The translations under genes were made by a program, and so were the position numbers. 64,000 bases of DNA, from assembly GCF_014694375.1 (NCBI RefSeq), contig NZ_JAAUWW010000007.1, positions 62,001 through 126,000 on the forward strand, given 5' to 3'. Of this stretch, positions 1 through 9,493 are shown in pieces; within the stretch, counting starts at the first letter, position 1, and each line of letters begins with the position of its first letter. This stretch comes from Vibrio sp. S17_S38. GTDB lineage: Bacteria > Pseudomonadota > Gammaproteobacteria > Enterobacterales > Vibrionaceae. Under the pieces are notes generated by a model. That model saw only the letters and a program-made list of their open reading frames with translations, ran no database searches and had not been told where the DNA came from.

Positions 1-11
1 TCATGACCCAT
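1..11 (-). CDS. Possible first codons of a gene running off the left edge (damX position)
   Basis: On the minus strand an ATG at position 11 opens a frame that continues off the window (Met-Gly-His). A purine-rich GAGAGA-like stretch lies a few bases upstream. In Vibrio and E. coli the gene after aroB is damX, so this may be its start. Only three codons are visible, so the assignment rests on synteny. Confidence 0.25.
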
Positions 12-172
12 TGTTCTCTCACTCACAGTAATACAGCTCAGTATTTATTCTTAATTAACAGTAAAGCATAAACATATTTTAAATATGTCAGTAAAGCTTA
101 AAAACCAACACACTAAAGCAGTACAATTAATAATCTCGCAGATATCTTACAAAAGCTTTTAGCCGCCGTATT

Positions 173-1255
173 CTAACGACATAACTCAATAGCCTTAGCA
201 ATAATCTCTGTTGATGTATCTCCCACCACTTCAGCTTTACCAATTCCAGTAGGAAGGATTAATCTTAATTGACCCGCCAGTACTTTTTTATCTCGCATCA
301 TATGTTTAATAAAATCAGCGTAAACCATAGAGCTTGGTGTTTGAATTGGTAACTTCGCTTTAAGTAATAAATCTTCGATGCGTTGGACTTGCTGTTCATT
401 CAGGAAATTACATAATAATGATGTTTTAGCCGCCATCATGGTTCCAGCGGAAACCGCCTCTCCATGCAACCAGTTGCCATATCCCATTTCAGCTTCAATC
501 GCATGACCATAAGTATGACCAAGATTAAGTAATGCTCGTATGCCGGACTCTTTTTCATCTTGTGACACAACATCGGCTTTTATTTGACAACAACGAGCAA
601 TCGCATAAATCAAAGCATTTTCATCTAATTGATTCAACGCATCGGTATGTGATTCAAGCCAATCAAAAAAATCCGCATCGATAATAATGCCGTATTTGAT
701 CACTTCCGCCATACCTGCAGCAAATTCTCTTGCTGGTAAAGATGCTAAACAATTGGTATCAATAATGACAGATTTGGGCTGATAAAAGGCCCCTATCATA
801 TTTTTACCAAGTGGATGATTAACCGCTGTTTTCCCGCCAACAGATGAATCGACTTGAGAAAGCAAGGTTGTCGGTACTTGAATAAAATCAACACCACGCT
901 GATAGCATGCCGCAGCAAACCCGACCAAATCACCAATAACACCGCCCCCCAAAGCTACTAACACAACATCACGGCTATAATTACCTTCCAGTAAATAGCT
1001 CATAATTGTATTAAAGGTATCAAGCGTTTTATATTGCTCACCATCCGGTAAAGACAATAAATCAACATGACAACCTAGTGTTTGTAGTGTCGAAATTAAA
1101 AGATCGGCATATAAGGGAGCGACCGTGACATTACTGATCACGACTACCTTTTGATTAGGTTTTAAGTAAGAGAAAAGCGCTGGATCGCTTAATAATCCAG
1201 CGCCAATCGAGATAGGATAGCTGCGCTCACCGAGCTCTACATTGAGCCGTTCCAT
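173..1255 (-). CDS. aroB: 3-dehydroquinate synthase
   Basis: AroB converts DAHP to 3-dehydroquinate, the second step of the shikimate pathway, in the cytosol using NAD+ and a divalent metal. The 360-residue length is normal. The glycine-rich segment [11 protein letters not shown] near residue 105 and the following [19 protein letters not shown] segment are family hallmarks, as is the GHTYGHAIE metal-binding stretch near residue 250. It lies 24 bp downstream of aroK on the same strand, as in other gammaproteobacteria, and is probably co-transcribed with it. Confidence 0.97.
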   Translation of the reverse strand: MERLNVELGERSYPISIGAGLLSDPALFSYLKPNQKVVVISNVTVAPLYADLLISTLQTLGCHVDLLSLPDGEQYKTLDTFNTIMSYLLEGNYSRDVVLVALGGGVIGDLVGFAAACYQRGVDFIQVPTTLLSQVDSSVGGKTAVNHPLGKNMIGAFYQPKSVIIDTNCLASLPAREFAAGMAEVIKYGIIIDADFFDWLESHTDALNQLDENALIYAIARCCQIKADVVSQDEKESGIRALLNLGHTYGHAIEAEMGYGNWLHGEAVSAGTMMAAKTSLLCNFLNEQQVQRIEDLLLKAKLPIQTPSSMVYADFIKHMMRDKKVLAGQLRLILPTGIGKAEVVGDTSTEIIAKAIELCR

Positions 1256-1279
1256 GGTAGGGTCTCCTTAGATAAAAGA

Positions 1280-1798
1280 TTAACTCTCTTCTAGCATTTT
1301 TACGATTTGGTTTGCGACCACTTTTGCACTTTGGTCGTCAGTACGAATCGTATAATCAGCAATTTCTTCATAAAGAGGATTGCGGTCTTGAGCTAACTCT
1401 TCTAATACTTCACGTGGTTGTTCAGTTTGAAGTAATGGACGCTTTTTATCACGATTTGTTCGTGCTAATTGCTTTTCAATTGTGGTTTCAAGATAAATGA
1501 CAACACCACGCGCAGATAAACGATTACGGTTATCTTTACTGATTACTGATCCACCACCAGTCGCCAGTACGATACCTTGTTCTTGAGTCAGATCATCGAG
1601 TACGGCTTCTTCACGGATACGAAAACCCGCTTCACCCTCGACATCAAATACCCAACTGATATCTGCACCAGTTCGTTGTTCAATAACAGTGTCAGAATCT
1701 AGGAACTCCATATGAAGTTGCTGGGCTAGATATCTACCAATTGTACTTTTGCCGGCACCCATTGGGCCAACAAGAAAAATATTGCGTTTTTCGGCCAT
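1280..1798 (-). CDS. aroK: Shikimate kinase I
   Basis: AroK phosphorylates shikimate at the 3-hydroxyl using ATP. The protein (172 residues) begins with a P-loop, GPMGAGKS, at about residues 11-18, followed by the D-S-D substrate-binding segment near residue 35 and the ATGGGSV motif near residue 80. The RDKKRPLL stretch is the lid region. It sits between pilQ and aroB in the conserved pilMNOPQ-aroKB order. The 290-bp gap to pilQ holds a nested inverted repeat and an ERIC-like fragment, so it may also have its own promoter. Confidence 0.97.
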   Translation of the reverse strand: MAEKRNIFLVGPMGAGKSTIGRYLAQQLHMEFLDSDTVIEQRTGADISWVFDVEGEAGFRIREEAVLDDLTQEQGIVLATGGGSVISKDNRNRLSARGVVIYLETTIEKQLARTNRDKKRPLLQTEQPREVLEELAQDRNPLYEEIADYTIRTDDQSAKVVANQIVKMLEES

Positions 1799-1896
1799 GT
1801 TTAGCAGTAATTCAACGTTAATTTAATGACATTGCCATCCGATATCGCAAGTCTACACCCCCCTAATATTGTCGGGAGACCCTACTGGATATCACT

Positions 1897-1960
1897 GTGG
1901 CACCAAATTCCTCACAGATAATTCGTGATCAGACCTGAAATTATCTAAGTATGGTGCCAC
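1897..1960. repeat. Nested inverted repeat between aroK and pilQ
   Basis: Outer arms GTGGCACCA (1897-1905) and TGGTGCCAC (1952-1960) are perfect inverted repeats. Inside them GATAATT (1917-1923) and AATTATC (1939-1945) form a second pair. The result is a two-stage hairpin of 64 bases in the pilQ-aroK gap. No T-run follows, so it is not a classic terminator; a small repeat element or an RNA-processing structure is possible. Confidence 0.5.
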
Positions 1961-2049
1961 TAATGCAACTTTAATTTTATTTATTTCGCACCTTATCGAT
2001 ATATATCGACAAAGTAGCACTCATAATTGGTTTTCGTATTCCGTTATAC

Positions 2050-2092
2050 TTAGTCAACAAGCTGCAACTTCAAGTAATACGAGTATAATTAC
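2050..2092. repeat. ERIC-like end fragment
   Basis: The stretch containing CAACAAGCTGCAACTTCAAG at about 2055-2074 resembles the right end of ERIC elements (enterobacterial repetitive intergenic consensus), also seen in full at about 16.2 and 17.7 kb in this window. Only one end is recognisable, so it is a fragment next to the pilQ stop codon. Confidence 0.45.
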
Positions 2093-3900
2093 TGTATGAC
2101 TACTTTTGGGGTTACAAATATCAATAATTCACTCTTACCATAGTTTTCATAACTACGGCGAAATAGAGCACCTAAATATGGAATATCCCCTAAAAATGGA
2201 ACCTTATCGACACTCGTTTGTACTGAGTGTTGATAAATCCCACCTAACACCACCGTTTCACCATTGTTCACTAACACTTGAGTACCAATACGTTGTGTAT
2301 CAATTGCAACCGCCTCTCCATCGCCTGTTTTAACTACCGCTCCTGGTCTATCTTGAGTCACACTTAAATCTAAAACTAAACGATTATCGGGTGTGATTTG
2401 TGGCGTTACTTTCAAGCTAAGCACCGCCTTTTTAAAGCTCACCGAAGTCGCACCACTCGATGAGGCTTCTAAATAGGGAATTTCGGTACCTTGTTCAATA
2501 TAAGCTGGTTGTTTATTAGTAGTAATCAAACGAGGACTTGAAATGATTTCTGCTTTATTTTCGCTTTGTAACGCTGACAGCTCCAAATCTAACAAGGTAT
2601 CAGAACCGAGTTTTGCCACCTGAAATGCAATGCTAGATGCATTACCACTGGTCGCGGCTAAATTCACATTTAAAAAGTCATCCAACCCGGTCGTGGTATC
2701 AGCGCCGCCAGCAAAATCAATATCATTGCGACCATCGGCGATCCCTGCTTGTGCTGACGTACTTTCAAGACTACCACTAGTTGAAAAGTCACCATTTGTA
2801 CTTGCCACGCCCCAACGAACCCCCAAGTCACGTAAATTACCTTCATTAACCGTCACAATTCGTGCTTCTATTTGCACTTGTTTTACGGGGATATCAAGCG
2901 CTTCAACAATGCCTTTGATGATATCAATATTCGATGACAAGTCTCGGATAAGTAATGAGTTAGTTCTTTCATCAACCGTAATATTACCGCGGCTCGATAA
3001 CATGCTGACTTCACCTTCTCCGCCAATCATATCCGCGATATCCGATGCTTTAGCAAAGCTAATTTTTAATAGTTCAGACGTCAGATCGCCCAACTCATCT
3101 TCTAAACGAGCTTGCTCTAAACGCTTCTTTTGTTGTTCATCTAATTCGGACTTTGGTGCAATTAATACCACATTCCCTTCTACACGTTTATCGAGCCCTT
3201 TTACTTGTAAAATAATATCTAATACTTGTTGCCAAGGTACACCATCTAGACGCAAGGTTAAGTTGCCTGCAACCGAATCCGAAACCACTAAATTGAAACC
3301 GTTATAATCTGCAATAAGCTGTAATACATTTCGAACCGGGATATCTTGAAAATTAATCGACATTAATTTGTTATCGGCATCTAAAGCATTCTTGCTTTTT
3401 ATAATACTGCCTGTCACTGGCGGTTGTATTTCACTGATCGTGATTTCTAAGAGTTTACCTTTTAAACGATAGTCATAGGTAAATTCACCGCTGACATAAG
3501 CTTGTAGACGAGTATTGTCACCATTACGAAAGACCTCAACAGTGCTCACTGCGGTTGAAAAATCTTTTACGTCAATGACATAAAGATCATCATCTTTAAC
3601 TGCGGTATAAAGTAATTCAATATCTAAACCTTCGGTATTTTTCTTAATATCCACAGCAGAAGCAGAAGAGGAAAGCTTCACAATAATCACGGCTTCTTTT
3701 TGCTTATTTAAACGAAAATCCAATCCTTCGAATTTAGTTTTGAACCCTGCATCTACTGAGGGACTATCGGCAACATTAGATGCTGGAGCATGTTTGGGTG
3801 CAGCAGAAACGGTTTGGGTAACCAAGAATAAACATGCAATAACCCAACTCAATAATAAAAACGGTTTCTCCAAACCAGTACGCATTAATCCTTTACACAT
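2089..3900 (-). CDS. pilQ: Type IV pilus secretin
   Basis: PilQ forms the outer-membrane pore through which the type IV pilus exits. The 603-residue protein has an N-terminal signal peptide ending near AASAA-like residues VSAAPKH (about residue 34), AMIN-like and secretin N-domains (an STN-type segment near residues 180-250 with MSINFQDIPVRNVLQLIADYN in pieces), and a C-terminal secretin barrel. VTQDRPGA and the closing ETVVLGGIYQ and VPFLGDIPYLGALFR segments are diagnostic. It is the last gene of pilMNOPQ, 39 bp after pilP. Confidence 0.96.
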   Translation of the reverse strand: MCKGLMRTGLEKPFLLLSWVIACLFLVTQTVSAAPKHAPASNVADSPSVDAGFKTKFEGLDFRLNKQKEAVIIVKLSSSASAVDIKKNTEGLDIELLYTAVKDDDLYVIDVKDFSTAVSTVEVFRNGDNTRLQAYVSGEFTYDYRLKGKLLEITISEIQPPVTGSIIKSKNALDADNKLMSINFQDIPVRNVLQLIADYNGFNLVVSDSVAGNLTLRLDGVPWQQVLDIILQVKGLDKRVEGNVVLIAPKSELDEQQKKRLEQARLEDELGDLTSELLKISFAKASDIADMIGGEGEVSMLSSRGNITVDERTNSLLIRDLSSNIDIIKGIVEALDIPVKQVQIEARIVTVNEGNLRDLGVRWGVASTNGDFSTSGSLESTSAQAGIADGRNDIDFAGGADTTTGLDDFLNVNLAATSGNASSIAFQVAKLGSDTLLDLELSALQSENKAEIISSPRLITTNKQPAYIEQGTEIPYLEASSSGATSVSFKKAVLSLKVTPQITPDNRLVLDLSVTQDRPGAVVKTGDGEAVAIDTQRIGTQVLVNNGETVVLGGIYQHSVQTSVDKVPFLGDIPYLGALFRRSYENYGKSELLIFVTPKVVIQ

Positions 3901-3939
3901 AGCTTAAGTACTCAATAAATTGTTAATAGGTTGAAATCA

Positions 3940-4449
3940 TCATTTCAGCGCAAGCTTGACACTACGCTGCATCCAACAGCCCAAACCATCAGGCAAGGTT
4001 TCTTTAATTAAAATATATTTTGAGGTCACTTCTGCCACCCGGCCGTTGTTTAACCCCACATATTCCCCCTGCTGAACCTTAACCACCTTCCCAACTGGCG
4101 TTTGAATTAAACCTGAAATATGATTTTTATTTCCCATCACACCACGTAGATGCAGTTTATCTAATGAAAAAGCCTCCAATACTCCGGTTTTATTTCTAGA
4201 GCCGGGTTGCCAACAATCTTGTTTCGCTCTAGGTTGATTGGCAATCATAGCCACTTCAGGTAAGACAAAAGGAGAGCGTTCAACTTGAGCGTGATAAGTA
4301 GCGGCACTAAAAATGGCTTCAGGAGTAAGTTGCGCTATTTCTTTACGTGATTGACTTTCAACTTGAGAAATAAATGCAGGAATAGAGCTGCCTTCTTGTT
4401 CACACCCAATTAATAACGTTGAAGCCATTAAGATCCAATATGACCTCAT
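3940..4449 (-). CDS. pilP: Type IV pilus assembly lipoprotein PilP
   Basis: PilP is an inner-membrane lipoprotein that links the PilN/PilO dimer to the PilQ secretin. The N-terminus carries a lipobox, LLIGC, with Cys at about residue 16. The C-terminal beta domain includes LRGVMG and the VKVQQGEYVGLNNGRV segment typical of the family. Its start overlaps the pilO stop by four bases (ATGA), which indicates translational coupling. Confidence 0.94.
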   Translation of the reverse strand: MRSYWILMASTLLIGCEQEGSSIPAFISQVESQSRKEIAQLTPEAIFSAATYHAQVERSPFVLPEVAMIANQPRAKQDCWQPGSRNKTGVLEAFSLDKLHLRGVMGNKNHISGLIQTPVGKVVKVQQGEYVGLNNGRVAEVTSKYILIKETLPDGLGCWMQRSVKLALK

Positions 4450-5033
4450 TTCTTAGTTTCCTCAGGTTTAAACTGATAGGTGTATGCCCTCACTCTAAAG
4501 TGCAAAGTTGAACTTTCTTGGCTTACGCGATTCCATTCCACATCATGCAAACTGATAATCCGTGGCAACTTCGCAATGGCTTCTGAGAACTGGCCGATAT
4601 TGTCGTAATTTCCAGTCAATTCAATATTGAGAGGTAATCGATACAAAAACTCTTGTACTTGCTTCTCTCCCCAATCAACACGAGTAAATGACAAACTATT
4701 TTTGAGCCCTAAATCATTCACCGATGACAGCATGCTCGCGAGTTCTTTTTGAACTGGTAATTGTTTAAGTAAAAACTCATAGCGAGTATTTAATTCACTC
4801 AACTGGGCTTGTAACTGCGGTAATGCTGCAACTTTAATCGCTTTGATTCGTATAGAGCTTTTTAATGTCACCTCTTGTTGTCGAATTTGTTCCAGTTCAT
4901 CGTGCTGAGGCATCAAATAGAACCACGCGCCAAACAGTTGCAACAAAACAACTAACGCTCCAATGATGAGGATTTGCGGGAGTACTGGCCATTCAGGCAT
5001 TTCTTCAAAATCTAAATCACTAAAATCAATCAT
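4446..5033 (-). CDS. pilO: Type IV pilus inner-membrane protein PilO
   Basis: PilO pairs with PilN in the alignment subcomplex of the pilus machine. The 195-residue protein has a short cytoplasmic tail, one membrane segment at about residues 22-42 (ILIIGALVVLLQLFGAWFY), a periplasmic coiled coil and a ferredoxin-like C-terminal domain. The start codon overlaps the pilN stop (TAATG). Position between pilN and pilP supports the call. Confidence 0.94.
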   Translation of the reverse strand: MIDFSDLDFEEMPEWPVLPQILIIGALVVLLQLFGAWFYLMPQHDELEQIRQQEVTLKSSIRIKAIKVAALPQLQAQLSELNTRYEFLLKQLPVQKELASMLSSVNDLGLKNSLSFTRVDWGEKQVQEFLYRLPLNIELTGNYDNIGQFSEAIAKLPRIISLHDVEWNRVSQESSTLHFRVRAYTYQFKPEETKK

Positions 5034-5626
5034 TACTTGACTCCCTTCAAGGAAGATTTATCTAAACCGACTTCAAATGGCTTTGATTCAAATCGAAATG
5101 ACACTTTAAACGTTTGGAATTTTTTGCCAAAAACCACCTTGCCAGACACTATCGAATGCATCTCTATATTCATCAGCCAAGCGGAATTTTCAAAGTTATC
5201 CAACATGGTCGCCAAACGTGCTGTACTGTCGCTTATTCCCCCAATTTCAACGTCTCGTCCATTCATTTTCATCTTATCGACATAAACGCCTTCAGGAACA
5301 AGCTCCGGCATGAGATTCATAAAGTCAGTGGTCTTATTTCGTTCGTTTTGCAATGACTCAACCAAACGTAAACGAGTCAGTATCGATTTATGCTTAGCTT
5401 CAATGGCTTTTAAATTGATCAACTGCTTATCTAACTCTTGAACATAAGCTTGTAATTGTTGATTTCGAGTCCTTTGCTGGGTCTTGAGATGATCAATATA
5501 CAAACTGCCAAACCACTGCAATCCAATCGCCACCAGCACACCCAGAACGACCATGCCGTAAAAACGCTGCTTGTATTCTTGCCTTTTCTCTTCTCGCCAC
5601 GGCAAGAGGTTAATGTCATGCAACAT
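5033..5626 (-). CDS. pilN: Type IV pilus inner-membrane protein PilN
   Basis: PilN binds cytoplasmic PilM through its N-terminal INLLPWR motif (residues 5-11 here) and dimerises with PilO in the periplasm. I place the start at the ATG at 5626, which gives MLHDINLLPWRE and has a strong GGAGGGGGA ribosome-binding site directly upstream; the open frame extends further upstream but lacks such a site. One membrane segment lies at about residues 22-43. The start overlaps the end of pilM by 11 bp. Confidence 0.95.
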   Translation of the reverse strand: MLHDINLLPWREEKRQEYKQRFYGMVVLGVLVAIGLQWFGSLYIDHLKTQQRTRNQQLQAYVQELDKQLINLKAIEAKHKSILTRLRLVESLQNERNKTTDFMNLMPELVPEGVYVDKMKMNGRDVEIGGISDSTARLATMLDNFENSAWLMNIEMHSIVSGKVVFGKKFQTFKVSFRFESKPFEVGLDKSSLKGVK

Positions 5627-6650
5627 TCCCCCTCCTTTGCCACTGCAAACCACGAATGGCTAAACCTGTTGCAACACTAAAAATGCAAGCTTCTGCATCT
5701 ATGTCTTTATTTTTATTCTGATGCTGCTGAACTAACTGAAATGGATTTAATACATCTACTGGCAACTGTAATTGCTGCGTCAACGAATCCTCTATTCCAG
5801 AAATACAGGCTCCACCACCAGTTAACCAAATACCTTCGATTTTTTTCTGCTGATTTACCGAACCATATAAGCTGATTTGACGAGTTAAACGTTCAGCTAA
5901 CTCGATAACAAACTGATTAGTATGATCGCCAATATCTGTGGCTATGTTTTCCGGTTGTGATGACATAGCAAGAGAGGTTGATTGAGTAACCGTGTTATTC
6001 AAACCATAAGGCAAATCTTTGTAATAGGCAGCGCGCCCTTGCGGAAGAATACAGAGAGAGGTTTGAGTCAACCCGATATCCACTAATAACCAAGATTGCT
6101 TGTCTTCATATTGCTTAGAAGCTAATTGCCACACACGCGATAAGCCATGAGCCTGTAAATCAAAAACAACTGGTTTTAATCCCGATTTTTTCAGTGCTTC
6201 AATTCGCGTTTCCACCACTTCTTTACGAGTTGCGTAAACTTGATATGTTGCCGTAGCATTACGCTTTAGAGGGCCTTGATCCACTTGAATATAATCTAAA
6301 CTTAGTTCCTCTATCGGAAATGGAGATTGCTGGCCGAATACTTGATAAATAGCGAATTCTTTATCTCTATCCTCTAATTCACTATCAATATGTAAAACCT
6401 TACTAATCACAGCATTATCAGGAAGCGATAAACAAACTTGGCGAGACAACAAAGGTAAGTGTTTTTTTAATTCTTTTAATTTTTTAACAATACTCTGATG
6501 ACTAAAGGTATGGTTTTCTGAAAAAATAGCCTCCGTAACTGGTATTTCTTTATAACTCACCAGTTCAAACTGGTCCCCGGCTGATTTCATCACTACAGCT
6601 TTAATACTGTGGTGACCAATGTCTATGCCTGTAACAACAGATTTACCCAT
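5616..6650 (-). CDS. pilM: Type IV pilus assembly ATPase-like protein PilM
   Basis: PilM is a cytoplasmic actin/FtsA-fold protein that binds the PilN tail. The N-terminal VTGIDIGHHSIKAVVMK matches the phosphate-1 motif of the family, LLVDIGLTQTSLCI near residue 210 is the phosphate-2 motif, and IWLTGGGACISG near residue 270 is the adenosine motif. Length is 344 residues. It is the first gene of the pil operon and is divergent from mrcA across about 144 bp, which should contain both promoters. Confidence 0.95.
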   Translation of the reverse strand: MGKSVVTGIDIGHHSIKAVVMKSAGDQFELVSYKEIPVTEAIFSENHTFSHQSIVKKLKELKKHLPLLSRQVCLSLPDNAVISKVLHIDSELEDRDKEFAIYQVFGQQSPFPIEELSLDYIQVDQGPLKRNATATYQVYATRKEVVETRIEALKKSGLKPVVFDLQAHGLSRVWQLASKQYEDKQSWLLVDIGLTQTSLCILPQGRAAYYKDLPYGLNNTVTQSTSLAMSSQPENIATDIGDHTNQFVIELAERLTRQISLYGSVNQQKKIEGIWLTGGGACISGIEDSLTQQLQLPVDVLNPFQLVQQHQNKNKDIDAEACIFSVATGLAIRGLQWQRRGNVA

Positions 6651-6794
6651 TTACCTAGGCTCCAACTAGAATATTCGTACTCTTAAAAAAATTGGAATAA
6701 AGTTAAGAACGAATTTATTTAGCGTTATGCTAATATGGCGCCTACTGTACAGGTGTTTATATCAACACATCCTCATACAATCAGGGAATATCCG

Positions 6795-9389
6795 GTGAAG
6801 TTCATAAAGCCATTGCTTATATTTTCATTAATTTGCATTATTCTTGGAGTGACAACGATTTTTGGGTTTTATTTTTACCTGAAACCTCAGCTCCCAGATG
6901 TCGCAACGTTAAAAGACGTGCAGCTACAAACTCCAATGCAAGTTTTCAGTCAAGACGACAAACTGATTGCTCAGTTTGGTGAAAAACGACGCATACCGCT
7001 AAAACTCGATGATATCCCTGTAAAAATGAGGGAAGCTTTCATCGCAACAGAAGATAGTCGCTTCTATTCTCACTATGGTATTGATCCAATCGGTATCACT
7101 CGAGCCGCCTTTGTTGTCGCTATTTCGGGCCATGCCAAACAAGGTGCAAGTACTATCACTCAGCAGCTTGCTCGAAATTTTTTCCTGTCTAATGACAAAA
7201 AGATCATGCGTAAAATTAAAGAGATCTTTATTGCCATTCATATTGAGCAAGTATTAAACAAAAAAGAAATTTTAGAGCTGTACCTCAATAAAATTTATTT
7301 AGGCTATCGCTCTTATGGGGTTGGCGCCGCATCGTTAACGTATTTTGGCAAAGAACCTAAAGATCTCACGTTGGGAGAAATGGCCATTATTGCTGGCCTA
7401 CCAAAAGCGCCTTCAACAATGAATCCGATTTATTCTATTGATCGTGCTACCACACGCCGACACGTTGTATTACTTCGTATGCTTGAAGAAAAATACATCA
7501 CAAAAACAGAATTTGATAAAGCCGATGCCGAACCAATTGACGGGAAGTATCACGGAGCAAAAATTGAAGTAAATGCCCCGTACGTTGCAGAACTCGCTCG
7601 CTCTTGGGCAGTAAAAAACTATGGTGACGATGCTTATTCTTCTGGTATGAAAATCTACACTACCGTTAAATCTGATTTACAAGAAGCTGCCAACGAAGCT
7701 GCAATTGGTAACTTATTTAATTACGACGAGAGACATGGTTATCGTGGTGCAACTGCTGAATTATGGAAAAAAGATCAGCCTGCTCTATCTCAAGATGAAA
7801 TGGATGCATATTTAAATAAACAGCCAACCTTTGGTTTAGTGCACCCTGCTATCGTAACCAGTATAGATAACCAATCTGCAACGGTTTACATCAAGCATCG
7901 CGGATCACAAACTATCCCGTGGGATGGACTAAAATGGGCGCGTAAATATTACAACGATAAATACCAAGGTCCACCACCTTCGAGAGCATCAAATATTCTC
8001 GCGGTAGGCCAAGCTATTTGGGTCCGTCCATTTGGAGTGTTGCATGACGAACCTGTAGCGGTACCAACCGAATCTTCAGATGATACGACAGCTACTGACG
8101 ATGATACTGCAGATAACTCGAAAGTTGCTGATGACGCCAAAGATGCGCAGCCAGTAATGACGTGGCAACTTAGCCAAGTTCCTATCGTAAATACAGCTTT
8201 TGTAGCATTAAACCCAAATGATGGTGCGGTTCTATCTTTAGTCGGTGGCTTTAACTTCACTCACAGTAAATTTGACCGAGCCACTATGGCAGAGCGTCAG
8301 GTCGGTTCAAGTATTAAGCCATTTATTTATTCAGCTGCTATTGATAAAGGATTGACCCTTGCAACCTTAGTCAATGATGCACCGATTAATCAGTGGGATG
8401 AAGGACAAGGTACAGCATGGAGACCGAAAAACTCTCCACCTGTTTACTTAGGACCAACCATGCTTCGTCGTGGATTAGCGCAATCGAAAAACGTAATGGC
8501 TGTTCGCACGCTGCGTCGTGTTGGCTTAGACAACGTTCTGGATTACTTACCTCGTTTTGGCTTTGATCCAGAAAAACTGCCGCATTCAGAAACAGTAGCA
8601 CTTGGTGCTGGTAGCTTAACTCCAATCAAAATGGCGCAAGGTATCGCCGCTTTTGCCAACGGTGGTTACTATGTAAAACCGTTCTATATTGATCATGTTA
8701 ATGATCCTTATGGCGAATTACTATTCAGAGCCAATCCGACTCGTGTTTGCACCTCTGATTGCTCACACGACCCAATCACCATTGATAATGAAGGTACTCA
8801 AGAAGAACCAAATTACGCCGAAAAAATCCTTTCACCACAAACGGCATTCCTAGTGCGTCAAATGATGTACAGCAATATTTGGGGTGGTGGATTATGGAGT
8901 AATAAGACAGGTTGGAATGGTACTGGCTGGCGTGGACAGGCACTCAAACGCCGTGATATCGGCGGCAAAACCGGTACAACCAATGACTCGGTTGATACAT
9001 GGTATAACGGTTATGGCCCCGGTATTGTCGCGACGACTTGGGTTGGGTTTGACCAAGCTAATCGACCACTTGGCTACACTGGTGCGAATCCTAGCTTCAC
9101 ACGAAAAGAGCAATACAATGGTGGTGAGTCAGGCGGTACAACCGCTCAACCAGCATGGGTCGATTTTATGAGGGTTGCATTGAAAGATGTACCTGAAAAA
9201 GATCTGCAATTACCTGCTGGTATCATTCGTGTGCGTATTGACCGTGAAAGTGGTTTATTAACACATAAAAATGATAATTCATCGATGTGGGAATATTTTG
9301 CGGTAGGAACTCAACCAACAGAATATGAACCAGATGCTGCAACCAATAACTTGTATACAGAAGATGAAGATGGCGACAGCTTATTCTAA
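6795..9389 (+). CDS. mrcA: Penicillin-binding protein 1A
   Basis: PBP1A is a bifunctional class A peptidoglycan glycosyltransferase and transpeptidase in the inner membrane. I choose the GTG at 6795, preceded by AGGGA at good spacing, because it gives MKFIKPLLIF like E. coli MrcA; the frame opens 60 bp earlier. One N-terminal membrane helix is followed by the transglycosylase motifs EDSRFYSHYGID and GASTITQQLARN, then the transpeptidase motifs S-I-K (GSSIKPF), SKN and KTGTT. An acidic Asp/Thr-rich insert lies near residues 435-455. Length is 864 residues. Confidence 0.96.
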   Translation: MKFIKPLLIFSLICIILGVTTIFGFYFYLKPQLPDVATLKDVQLQTPMQVFSQDDKLIAQFGEKRRIPLKLDDIPVKMREAFIATEDSRFYSHYGIDPIGITRAAFVVAISGHAKQGASTITQQLARNFFLSNDKKIMRKIKEIFIAIHIEQVLNKKEILELYLNKIYLGYRSYGVGAASLTYFGKEPKDLTLGEMAIIAGLPKAPSTMNPIYSIDRATTRRHVVLLRMLEEKYITKTEFDKADAEPIDGKYHGAKIEVNAPYVAELARSWAVKNYGDDAYSSGMKIYTTVKSDLQEAANEAAIGNLFNYDERHGYRGATAELWKKDQPALSQDEMDAYLNKQPTFGLVHPAIVTSIDNQSATVYIKHRGSQTIPWDGLKWARKYYNDKYQGPPPSRASNILAVGQAIWVRPFGVLHDEPVAVPTESSDDTTATDDDTADNSKVADDAKDAQPVMTWQLSQVPIVNTAFVALNPNDGAVLSLVGGFNFTHSKFDRATMAERQVGSSIKPFIYSAAIDKGLTLATLVNDAPINQWDEGQGTAWRPKNSPPVYLGPTMLRRGLAQSKNVMAVRTLRRVGLDNVLDYLPRFGFDPEKLPHSETVALGAGSLTPIKMAQGIAAFANGGYYVKPFYIDHVNDPYGELLFRANPTRVCTSDCSHDPITIDNEGTQEEPNYAEKILSPQTAFLVRQMMYSNIWGGGLWSNKTGWNGTGWRGQALKRRDIGGKTGTTNDSVDTWYNGYGPGIVATTWVGFDQANRPLGYTGANPSFTRKEQYNGGESGGTTAQPAWVDFMRVALKDVPEKDLQLPAGIIRVRIDRESGLLTHKNDNSSMWEYFAVGTQPTEYEPDAATNNLYTEDEDGDSLF

Positions 9390-9432
9390 TTTTGGAGATA
9401 TCAACTTTCGTTAATATCGCATAACTGTTAAT

Positions 9433-9464
9433 AAAATGGCCTCTATCATTAGAGGCCATTTTTT
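9433..9464. terminator. Bidirectional terminator between mrcA and oxyR
   Basis: A 12-bp perfect stem, AAAATGGCCTCT and its complement, has the loop ATCATT and T-runs on both strands. It lies between the convergent genes mrcA and oxyR. Confidence 0.9.
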
Positions 9465-9493
9465 ATTTATACCAATTCACTCATTAACGGGTA

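Noticed and set aside
2630..3307. 225-codon open frame antisense to pilQ
   Set aside because: It lies wholly inside a well-supported gene, is Ser/Pro-rich without domain motifs, and has no ribosome-binding site; a codon-bias shadow.
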